Below are positions 42,702-50,471 of a DNA stretch of 64,000 bases, piece by piece. The DNA comes from Acutalibacter muris (GTDB lineage Bacteria > Bacillota > Clostridia > Oscillospirales > Acutalibacteraceae): assembly GCF_002201475.1 (NCBI RefSeq), contig NZ_CP021422.1, positions 2,542,001 through 2,606,000 on the forward strand. Reading direction: 5' to 3'. The translations under genes and the position numbers were made by a program. The notes below the pieces were generated by a model. The model was not told where the DNA came from, ran no database searches, and saw only the letters and a program-made list of their open reading frames with translations. The first letter of the stretch is position 1. Each line of letters begins with the position of its first letter.

Positions 42702-42735
42702 GCATAGATGGTAATCCTATAGAGAAAGGTCAGAT

Positions 42736-44853
42736 GTGATTTTGGAAAAGCTTGCACGCGGTATTGTCCGCCGCCGGAGGCTGGTGCTGGTTCTGGCGGT
42801 TCTTCTGCTGATACCGGCCCTGCTGGGCGCGGCGGCCACCCGCATAAACTACGACATACTCACCTACCTGCCCCCGGAGCTGGACTCCATGCTGGGGGAG
42901 CAGGCGCTGGAAAACGACTTCAACCTGGCCTCTACCGGCATGATAACGGTGGAGGGTATGCCCCTTGGGGAGCTGCTGGACATGAAGGCACAGATGGAAC
43001 AGGTGCCCGGAGTGGAACAGGTTTTCTGGCTCAGCGACATAATTGACCCGGCCCTTCCCCGGGAAATGCTCCCCGAAGGTATACAGAAGGCTATGTACGG
43101 CGAGAACGCCACCCTGATGCTGGTGCGGTTCTCCGAGCCCTCTGCCAGCAAAAGCACCATGGACGCAGTGGCGGAGCTCAAAGGCCTCTTGAGGGAGCAC
43201 AGCTTTATGGGGGGAATGAGCGTCATACTTCAGGACACAAAGGCCCTGGTGGACCAGGAGATGCCCCTGTATATTCTCTGCGCCGTGGGCGCCAGCCTTT
43301 TAGTGCTGTTTTTGGCCATGGAGAGCACGCTGGTGCCGGTGCTGTTTATGATAGGGCTGCTGTTCCCAATACTCTACAACTTCGGCACCAACTACTTTTT
43401 GGGACAGATAAGCTATATCACCCAGGCGCTGTCCACCGTCTTGCAGCTGGGCGTGACTATGGACTTCTCCATCTTCCTTTTGCACCGCTACGAGGAGGAA
43501 AAGCTGCGCAGCACAGATAAGGAGCAAGCCATGGCCACTGCCATCGTAAACACCTTTTCGTCTATCACGGCCTCCAGCCTTACCACCATCGCGGGCTTTC
43601 TGGCGCTGTGCACCATGCGCCTGACCCTTGGCCGGGATATCGGCATAGTCATGGCAAAGGGCGTGGCGCTGGGGGTCGTCTGCACCGTCACCATTCTTCC
43701 GTCGCTTATCCTGACCTTCGACAGGGCCGTGGAAAAGCACCGGCACCGGGCGGTCATACCCCAGCTTAAAAGGGTGAGCCAATTCGTCACCCGGCACCCA
43801 GGGCCTATCCTGGCGGTCTTCCTGGTAATAACGATCCCCTTCACCCTGGCCCAGAGCAAGACCGATGTATATTACACCCTGTTTGACAGCCTGCCCCAGG
43901 ACCTTACCGGCATTGTGGGAACAAACAAATTGAAGGAGGATTTCGGCATGACCACCTCCCACTTTATCCTGGTGGATAAGGATATGAGCGACGAGGACCT
44001 GAAGACCCTGTGCAAGGATTTAGAGGGAGTGGAGGGAGTCACCCAGGTGGCCTCTGTCAGCGAGCTGCTGCCCGCCGGCTTCTCCACGGATATGCTGCCG
44101 GAGGACGTAGCCCAGCTGGCCCAATCCGGCGGGAGAAAGCTTATCCTGGCCAACTCCGCCTATAAGAGCGGCACCGGCGAACTGACCGCCCAGTTAAAGG
44201 AGATGGACGGCCTGATAAAGGCCGCCGATCCCTCCGGGGTCATCACCGGCGAGGGGGCCATGACCAAGGACCTTATTGAGATTGCCGATATAGACTTCGC
44301 CCATGTGAACGTGGCCTCCATCGCGGCGGTATTTCTTATCATACTGCTGACCTTCCGTAGCGCCTCCATACCGGTGCTGCTGGTGGTCTCCATAGAAAGC
44401 GCCATCTTTATAAACATGGGCCTCCCCTACTTTACCGGCACGCAGCTGCCCTTTATCGCCAGCATCGTTATCGGCACGGTGCAGCTGGGGGCCACGGTAG
44501 ACTACGCCATACTTATGGCCACGCGCTTTAGGGAGGAACGGCAGAAGGGGCTGTCCCCCAAAGAGGCCGCGCAGGTGGCCTGCCGGTATTGCAGCCAGAG
44601 CATCCTCTCCAGCGGCCTGACCTTCTTTGCCGCCACCATCGGCGTGGCCGCCATCAGCCGCATGGAGCTGCTGAAAAGCATCTGCCTGCTGATCTCCAGG
44701 GGCGCTCTCATCAGTATGTTCGTCATCATCGTCCTCCTGCCCTGCCTGCTGCAGCTTTTGGACCCGCTTATCCGCCATACCACCCTTCACTGGCTTGGTA
44801 AAAGGGAGAACTCGGGAGGACAGTCAGCCATAGAAAGGAAGGAACTTGTATGA
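42736..44853 (+). CDS. MMPL/RND-family membrane transporter
   Basis: 705 residues from a GTG at 42736 (AAAGG six bases upstream). Two MMPL halves: after TM1, a periplasmic-type loop (NYDILTYLPPELDSML), then a bundle of membrane segments (LYILCAVGASLLVLFLAM, LPSLILTFDRAV), then the repeat (DVYYTLFDSLPQDLTG, IAAVFLIILLTFRSASIPVLLVV, YAILMATRFREER). Motifs TMDFSIFLLHRYEEE and ATVDYAILMATRFREE are the MMPL TM4-type charged motif. Probably proton-driven export of lipids or other hydrophobic molecules. Stop overlaps the next ATG (ATGA). Confidence 0.92.
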   Translation: MILEKLARGIVRRRRLVLVLAVLLLIPALLGAAATRINYDILTYLPPELDSMLGEQALENDFNLASTGMITVEGMPLGELLDMKAQMEQVPGVEQVFWLSDIIDPALPREMLPEGIQKAMYGENATLMLVRFSEPSASKSTMDAVAELKGLLREHSFMGGMSVILQDTKALVDQEMPLYILCAVGASLLVLFLAMESTLVPVLFMIGLLFPILYNFGTNYFLGQISYITQALSTVLQLGVTMDFSIFLLHRYEEEKLRSTDKEQAMATAIVNTFSSITASSLTTIAGFLALCTMRLTLGRDIGIVMAKGVALGVVCTVTILPSLILTFDRAVEKHRHRAVIPQLKRVSQFVTRHPGPILAVFLVITIPFTLAQSKTDVYYTLFDSLPQDLTGIVGTNKLKEDFGMTTSHFILVDKDMSDEDLKTLCKDLEGVEGVTQVASVSELLPAGFSTDMLPEDVAQLAQSGGRKLILANSAYKSGTGELTAQLKEMDGLIKAADPSGVITGEGAMTKDLIEIADIDFAHVNVASIAAVFLIILLTFRSASIPVLLVVSIESAIFINMGLPYFTGTQLPFIASIVIGTVQLGATVDYAILMATRFREERQKGLSPKEAAQVACRYCSQSILSSGLTFFAATIGVAAISRMELLKSICLLISRGALISMFVIIVLLPCLLQLLDPLIRHTTLHWLGKRENSGGQSAIERKELV

Positions 44854-47000
44854 AAGCTTGGAAACGTGTTGTAAGTATTGGTATCTCGGCCCTGATGGTA
44901 ATGGGCTGCGCTCTGCCGGCCCTGGCCGCGGAGGACATTATAAAAAAGGAGGAAACAGTGTACGTGGTGCTGGAGCCGGACGGCTCTGTGCGCAGTCAGA
45001 CGGTGAGTGCCCACCTGCACAAGGAGGACGGCCTCTCGGGCGTTGCCGACCGCTCCACCCTGACAGGCATTGAGAACACCCGCGACGCCACGGCCTTCAC
45101 CCAAGAGGGCGAGGAGCTCCACTGGGACACGGAGGGGACCGACGTTTACTATAAAGGGGAGTCCAGCCAGAACGCCCCCATCAGCGCCGAAATAGCCTAT
45201 GAGCTGGACGGAGCAAAGACCGCCCCGGAGGAGATGACGGGAAAAAGCGGCCGCGTAAAGCTTACCATAAAGCTTGTGAACAACGAAACCGGCACAATAC
45301 AGGTTGACGGCAAAACCCAGCCGGTGTGCACGCCCTTTGTCACCCTGGTGGCGGCGGTGCTGGGCGAGGGGTGGACAGAGGTTTCCGCCGACCACGGCAA
45401 GGTCACCGGCGCGGGCAATACCCAGGCCGTGGGCTTTGTGTGCCTGCCGGGGGTGCGGGAGTGCCTGGAGGAGATCGGGTCCGATAATCTTGCGGAGCTG
45501 GAGGACCATCTGCTGGACGAGGTGAGCATAGAGGGCACCGTGACAGATTTTGTCCTGCCGGATATTATGATTGCCTGCGCCACGGACGGAGAGACTCTAA
45601 GAGAAAACGGTTTCTCTGGGCTGGAGAAACTGGAGGACCTGGACGGCGGCATGGAGGGCCTGCGCCAGGGCATGGAGGAGCTTCTGGACGGCGCGGACCG
45701 GCTGGCAGAGGGCGCGGCGGCGCTGGAAAGCGGAGCGGCCGAGCTGCTGGCCGGGGTCAGCGCACTGTATGACGGCGGCGTACAGCTGCAAAGCGGCGCG
45801 GCCAGACTGCAACAGGGCGCTCACGACTTAAGCAGCGGCGCGGCCAGGGCCAGGGACGGCGCGGCGGCTCTTCAAGCGGGGGCCGACGGCTTGGCGGCGG
45901 GCCTGTATGACCTGCAAAACGGAGCGGGGTCCTTATACAACGGCTACAGCCAGCTAAAGGGCGGGGCCGACAGCCTTGCGGCGGGGCTCGGCACTCTGCA
46001 AAGCAAGGGGCCAGCTCTGGTAGACGGCGTTGGCCAAATCACCGGGGCGGTGGGCAAACTGTATGAAGCCGCCGGGCCGGACAGCGCGGTGATGGCCGGT
46101 GCGCAGGCCTTTGGAAGCTCCCTTACCGGCGCGGCCTCCGCCGGGGCCGGGGCCGTGGCAAGCCTGCCCGACCCCAGCGTCTTTGCCCCGGACGAGGCCC
46201 ACGCCGCCGACCCGGCATATCAACAGCTGCTGGCGGCGTATACCGGCGCGTACAGCGCGGCCGGGACCATGGCCGGGGGACTGGCGGAATTGGACGGCGG
46301 CTATGCCCAGGTGCTGGGCGGTCTTCAGCAGGTGAGCGCTGGCGTTGAGTCTCTACAGGCCGGGGCCAACGGAGCCCAGGGGCTTGCCGCCGGGATAACC
46401 GCCTACACCCAGGGCGTGGCGGACGCGGCAGCCGGCGCGGCACAGCTTCAGGGGGGCATAGGCCAGCTGGGGGCCAGTCTGCCCGCTCTGACCGGCGGGG
46501 TCGACCAGCTTATTGCCGGGTCCAACCAGCTTTCCGCCGGGGCGGGCTCCCTGTCCCAGGGCAGCGCGGAGCTGGCCGACGGCGCGGCACAGCTCGCAAA
46601 GGGCACGGACGACCTGGCGGCGGGAGCGGCCGGACTGCTGGAGGGGATACAGGCCCTGGCAGGCGGCGCGGGCTCCCTCCACGACGGCACCGTTGAGCTC
46701 CGCGACGGCGCGGAGCAGCTGCAAGAGGGCCTGGGCCGGTTTGACTCCGAGGGCATAAGCAAGCTGACCGGGGCCACAGAGAAGCTGCCCGCGCTGCGGG
46801 CGGTCACAAAGTCCATGCGGGAGCGCGCCGAGGACTACGACAGCTTCGCCGGCGCGCCCGAAGGGAGCGAGACAACCACGAAGTTCGTTATGAAAACCGT
46901 CTCCGCGCCCCAAACAGAAATCACTCAAGAGCCTGCCCCCCAGGGGGAGAAGCAGGAGCACGAAAACCTGTGGGAGAGAATTGTGGGGCTTTTTAAATAA
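44850..47000 (+). CDS. Secreted Ala/Gly-rich repeat protein (YhgE/Pip-like) paired with MMPL
   Basis: 716 residues. Signal peptide (cut near LAA|EDI), a beta-rich N-terminal domain to about 260, then about 350 residues of repeated GA-x-L-x-x-G units (LxxGAxxLxxGAxxLxxG, 7- and 11-residue spacing), expected to make long amphipathic helices or a beta-like solenoid. The C-terminus (QEHENLWERIVGLFK) is not a classical membrane anchor. The repeats resemble those of YhgE/Pip proteins, which are linked to MMPL-type exporters; here the membrane part is missing. Translationally coupled to the MMPL gene, so the two very probably act together outside the membrane. Confidence 0.8.
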   Translation: MKAWKRVVSIGISALMVMGCALPALAAEDIIKKEETVYVVLEPDGSVRSQTVSAHLHKEDGLSGVADRSTLTGIENTRDATAFTQEGEELHWDTEGTDVYYKGESSQNAPISAEIAYELDGAKTAPEEMTGKSGRVKLTIKLVNNETGTIQVDGKTQPVCTPFVTLVAAVLGEGWTEVSADHGKVTGAGNTQAVGFVCLPGVRECLEEIGSDNLAELEDHLLDEVSIEGTVTDFVLPDIMIACATDGETLRENGFSGLEKLEDLDGGMEGLRQGMEELLDGADRLAEGAAALESGAAELLAGVSALYDGGVQLQSGAARLQQGAHDLSSGAARARDGAAALQAGADGLAAGLYDLQNGAGSLYNGYSQLKGGADSLAAGLGTLQSKGPALVDGVGQITGAVGKLYEAAGPDSAVMAGAQAFGSSLTGAASAGAGAVASLPDPSVFAPDEAHAADPAYQQLLAAYTGAYSAAGTMAGGLAELDGGYAQVLGGLQQVSAGVESLQAGANGAQGLAAGITAYTQGVADAAAGAAQLQGGIGQLGASLPALTGGVDQLIAGSNQLSAGAGSLSQGSAELADGAAQLAKGTDDLAAGAAGLLEGIQALAGGAGSLHDGTVELRDGAEQLQEGLGRFDSEGISKLTGATEKLPALRAVTKSMRERAEDYDSFAGAPEGSETTTKFVMKTVSAPQTEITQEPAPQGEKQEHENLWERIVGLFK

Positions 47001-47004
47001 CTTT

Positions 47005-47043
47005 AGCGGGAGATCTGCCCTTGGGGCAGGCCTCCCGCTTTTT
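47005..47043 (+). terminator. Intrinsic terminator of the MMPL operon
   Basis: AGCGGGAG / CTCCCGCT with an inner GCCC/GGGC hairpin, followed by TTTTT. Confidence 0.85.
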
Positions 47044-47057
47044 CTGTTATTCCAGGG

Positions 47058-48284
47058 TCAAATAACTGAGGATATCTCCCTGAGAGCGTCTATTTCCAGT
47101 TCCTTGCTCCTTTGCAGTATTGCCATCAACACTTTTCTCTTTTCCTTGGCCTCCCCGGCAGTCTCGGGGGCCTTCAAGTCTCCCAGAAACTTTTCGCACA
47201 TACCGGCGATCTCCTCGTATTTAGAAACTGCCGCCGTTATAGGGCGGCTGTCCAGGCCGTCTATCAGGCGCATACAGAGCTCCAAAAACTGCTTTATGCG
47301 GAGCTTTCCCTCATAATGGATAAAAATATGCGGGGAAAGGCACTCTATGGCCGCCATATCCTGATTGCTCTCTTTTTGAAGCTCCCGGCGCCAGTTATCG
47401 TATATGACCAAGCCGTACCCCACCAGCGGCTCGCCGGACACGCTCCTCTCGTTTTGCAGGAGCGCAAGCCCGTTTTTCAGCGCTTCCCGGCACTTTTCCG
47501 AAAGGGAAACCGGCTTTGTGCCCGGCTTTATCAGCAGCAGGTCCGGCTTTTTCACGTACCACTCCGAAAAGCTTTTTAGCTGCCCGAAGGACATGACGGA
47601 ATTTTTCTCATCGTCGCCATCCAGGAAACTTAGGCCCTTCATCACCTTCCCCCGATGGGAGAATCCGGTGGCCAGTATCATATCCGAGTATTCCCGCGGC
47701 AGGATAAGCACAGGGTACCCGCTCAAGATATTCTCCACCGCAAGGCGGATAAAGTCCTCCTCTCCATAGTCTCCACCTCTGTGGACCTCCCCGCGAAGAC
47801 CCAAGGTGGAAAGGCCTGATTCCAGCGCGTCCTCCGCCCCCCAGGAGTACCCAAAGCAGATAGAGGTGAACGCGGACTGAAGGACATATTCCGTGTCGTC
47901 ATTTATCTGCCGCCCCATAGAGTCCCTGTGCTCCTCAAGCCCCATGAACAGCTTGACCGCCTGGAGCAGGGCCGGGTACGCCATACTTCGAGGCCATGTC
48001 CTGCCTGAAAAGTCCGCGATGGGTGCGTAAGGTAACAGGATTTGCTCAAAGTTCGCGTTTGCCGCGGGACAAGCGGCCTCCGGGAAAATAATGGCGTCTA
48101 TGGTGCTGCCAAGGGCCTCCGCCAGCTCCACCAGCAGGGACAGCTCCGGCATGGCGCGGCCGTTCTCCCATTTGCTGACCGCCTGGGGGCTGATGTTCAG
48201 CCGGCCGGCAAGCTCCTCCTGGGTCAGCCCTCTGCTTTTCCTTAAATCCGTAATTTTCCGGCCTGTCTTTACGCTGTCAAGCAT
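47058..48284 (-). CDS. XRE-family regulator with long uncharacterised C-terminal domain
   Basis: 408 residues. N-terminal HTH (GRKITDLRKSRGLTQEELAGRLNISPQAVSKWENGRAMPELSLLVELAEAL). The remaining 340 residues are helical and do not match a domain I know. A phrase INDDTEYVLQSAFTSICFGYSWGAEDALESGLSTLG and a MVYxxxYS-like ILPREYSDMILATGF segment are visible. XRE regulators with a sensor-like C-terminus are common in clostridia. Convergent with the MMPL operon. Confidence 0.8.
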   Translation of the reverse strand: MLDSVKTGRKITDLRKSRGLTQEELAGRLNISPQAVSKWENGRAMPELSLLVELAEALGSTIDAIIFPEAACPAANANFEQILLPYAPIADFSGRTWPRSMAYPALLQAVKLFMGLEEHRDSMGRQINDDTEYVLQSAFTSICFGYSWGAEDALESGLSTLGLRGEVHRGGDYGEEDFIRLAVENILSGYPVLILPREYSDMILATGFSHRGKVMKGLSFLDGDDEKNSVMSFGQLKSFSEWYVKKPDLLLIKPGTKPVSLSEKCREALKNGLALLQNERSVSGEPLVGYGLVIYDNWRRELQKESNQDMAAIECLSPHIFIHYEGKLRIKQFLELCMRLIDGLDSRPITAAVSKYEEIAGMCEKFLGDLKAPETAGEAKEKRKVLMAILQRSKELEIDALREISSVI

Positions 48285-48410
48285 ATCTTCTTCTCCTTAT
48301 CCGATGGCTGGGATAGGGCAGGCTCGCCCTTCCATGATATTATAGGAGAACCCAGGGCATTTAACAATACCTGAGAGGTTGAATATTGAAGCAAAAAATC
48401 AACCTGTGGT

Positions 48411-50054
48411 TTATTCGGCACAGCAAAACCGGCGGGAGCCGTGTTTTGCACGGCTCCCGCCGGTTTCAGAGCCGCCCATATAGAACAGCGTGGTGCCTAT
48501 GCCGCCTGTGGTGGGCAAAAGCGCGCCCTCTTTGGTATTTCCCACCTGGGTGGTAAGCTGAAGCTGGTCCCATTGGCCGCCCCAGGGCACATCTTTGCTG
48601 ATAATGTCGGAGGGCGCGCCTCCGTCTATTGTATACTGGAATTTCTCCTTGCCGTCCGTTCCTGTTTCGGTATGGAAAATCTTTATTTCAATGGGCTCCC
48701 TCCGCCTGGCATAGCCCTCGGGGGCCTTTATTTCGTACAGATAGTAGGTGCCCGTAGGTATCCCCTCGAAATGAGTCACTCCGTTCAAATTCCACTTATC
48801 CGTCACTCTCACCATGGAAAGGCGTTCGGTTATACCCTGCGGCAAGGTGAACTCGCCCGTGTCCTTATCGAGCTTCGCCTCCAGCCACTGGACCTTATCC
48901 CCGGCGTGGTGGGTCTCGTCTGATTTCTGGTCGGACCAGTAGAACTTCCCCTCCTCGTTTTGCAGCACGAACTCCGCGCCGTCCAGCCCGATATTATTGT
49001 CTCCGCTGTCGCGCTTGTCTATGATGATGGTAAAATCATAGACATAGACCTTGTCCGTCAGACTCTCCCCGCCGAAGTAGTAGGTCACTTCATTATACTC
49101 CTCCGGCGTTTGTATCGCCTTGTTTATAACCGTAGCGGAATAGGAGAGGGTCAGCTTTGCCCCCGGATGAAGCTTTAAAAAGGCAAGGGTGCCGTTTTCG
49201 GCGCCGTCTTGGTTTCCGCCATCACCGCCAAGCTCGCCAAATCGGATAGCGAAGTGCTTTTTCTCATCTTCATTTTTACCGGTATCATACTCAATGCGGA
49301 TCATGTCGCCGGGTTTGTCACTGAGCGTACACTCCGTCTCTCCTTTCTGGATGACATTTTTCCCATCAAGCGAGACCTCCACATCCTCATTTTGCCGCAG
49401 GCCGGCTGAGACGTTGTCCTCTATTGAGCACCCATAAGACCATTGATTGTCTCTCCACTCCTCCTCAGACGGCAGCGTAACCTCCACCTCAAAGCTGACC
49501 ACGTCGCCGTCGTTGACGGTGGTCCAGTCCACCAGCTCGCCGTTTTCAAGCTTGATCTTCTTTACAATGCCGGGCCCCCCGCTCCCCTTCTTCTCAATAC
49601 TGTAAACGCTGTCTTTAAGCTCAAACAGGCCCCCGGTACCGTCGGCATAGTCTATCAGGTAGTAGCCATAGGGCATTTTGCTGAATACGGCTTTTCCCTC
49701 TGTCACTTCGGCTATTCCTGTTGGAGAGAGGGGTTTGGCATGATTCAGAAAGGCCGTGACGGTGTCGCTGGAAACAGGCTCGCTGAGAATGGTCCATTCG
49801 GAACCCTCTCCACCGAAGTTGACGGACGTCACGCCGTTTTCGACCTTTACCTTGCCCGCCCAGCCCTCGGCCGCTTTGTACCCCTCGCCCTCGGGTATAA
49901 GTATCTGATAGAGTTCATATGTATTCCCGTTTTCCCCGTTGTTTACTGTCACTGAACCTGTCTTCGCTGTTTCGCCGGCAAAAGCGGGCACACATAGGGC
50001 CAGTATCAGTCCCAGGGCAAGCAGCATGGCAAATAATTTCCGTAAGTTTTTCAT
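48411..50054 (-). CDS. Pilin/isopeptide-type LPXTG surface protein with broken anchor
   Basis: 547 residues from the ATG at 50054 (GGGAGA upstream). Signal peptide (cut near AFA|GETAK), N-terminal pilin region (GNTYELYQILIPEGEGYKA), a fimbrial isopeptide D2-type domain (ELVDWTTVNDGDVVSFEVEVTLP), and a SpaA/Cna-B domain (IIIDKRDSGDNNIGLDGAEFVL). The sorting motif LPTTGG is present, followed by IGTTLFYMGG, but the expected membrane segment and basic tail are missing. Instead the frame enters a hairpin (48426-48466) coding SETGGSRAKHGSRRFCCAE. Secretion is expected, wall anchoring doubtful. No sortase gene is adjacent. Confidence 0.85.
   Translation of the reverse strand: MKNLRKLFAMLLALGLILALCVPAFAGETAKTGSVTVNNGENGNTYELYQILIPEGEGYKAAEGWAGKVKVENGVTSVNFGGEGSEWTILSEPVSSDTVTAFLNHAKPLSPTGIAEVTEGKAVFSKMPYGYYLIDYADGTGGLFELKDSVYSIEKKGSGGPGIVKKIKLENGELVDWTTVNDGDVVSFEVEVTLPSEEEWRDNQWSYGCSIEDNVSAGLRQNEDVEVSLDGKNVIQKGETECTLSDKPGDMIRIEYDTGKNEDEKKHFAIRFGELGGDGGNQDGAENGTLAFLKLHPGAKLTLSYSATVINKAIQTPEEYNEVTYYFGGESLTDKVYVYDFTIIIDKRDSGDNNIGLDGAEFVLQNEEGKFYWSDQKSDETHHAGDKVQWLEAKLDKDTGEFTLPQGITERLSMVRVTDKWNLNGVTHFEGIPTGTYYLYEIKAPEGYARRREPIEIKIFHTETGTDGKEKFQYTIDGGAPSDIISKDVPWGGQWDQLQLTTQVGNTKEGALLPTTGGIGTTLFYMGGSETGGSRAKHGSRRFCCAE
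48426..48466 (-). repeat. Perfect 18-bp hairpin inside the end of the LPXTG gene
   Basis: AAACCGGCGGGAGCCGTG, loop TTTTG, CACGGCTCCCGCCGGTTT. It takes the place of the membrane anchor of the preceding surface protein and may also work as its terminator. Confidence 0.8.
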
Positions 50055-50402
50055 AGGTCTTCTCCCTTTCGCATAGAGCCTGTTAATAAATTCCCAATGC
50101 CTGCAAGACATTTTGCAAAAAAGCGTCAACCTATTTTTCACTCACAAGTAAAAATAAACATATGAAATCTTTGAAAATATCGTATGACAGATTTGCCTTT
50201 ATGCAATTTATCTAAATATGGGTTAACACTAAATCCGGCATAAAGCAATGCCGTACAAGAATTGAACGAAAAATTTTTTCATTTTTTCTCAACGCATGAA
50301 TAATTCTTTCAGAACATTAAAAATGCCAAATCCCATTACTTTCCGGCAGTCTGTTTCCGTAAGTTCTCATAGAACCCCCCGCCGCACACCGGGAAAAACC
50401 GG
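50055..50402. other. AT-rich intergenic region upstream of pilin gene and chemoreceptor gene
   Basis: About 350 bases, markedly AT-rich between 50140 and 50340, with no coding frame. It must hold the pilin-gene promoter on the minus strand, but no near-consensus pair is convincing. No repeats or RNA gene seen. Confidence 0.5.
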
Positions 50403-50431
50403 TTGCATATCCGGGCGGTATATGGTATAAT
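50403..50431 (+). promoter_or_regulatory. Promoter of the chemoreceptor gene
   Basis: TTGCAT (50403-50408), 17-base spacer, TATAAT (50426-50431). Confidence 0.75.
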
Positions 50432-50471
50432 TTTGCTGTTTATATATAGCATTTTTTGGAGGGATAGGAAC

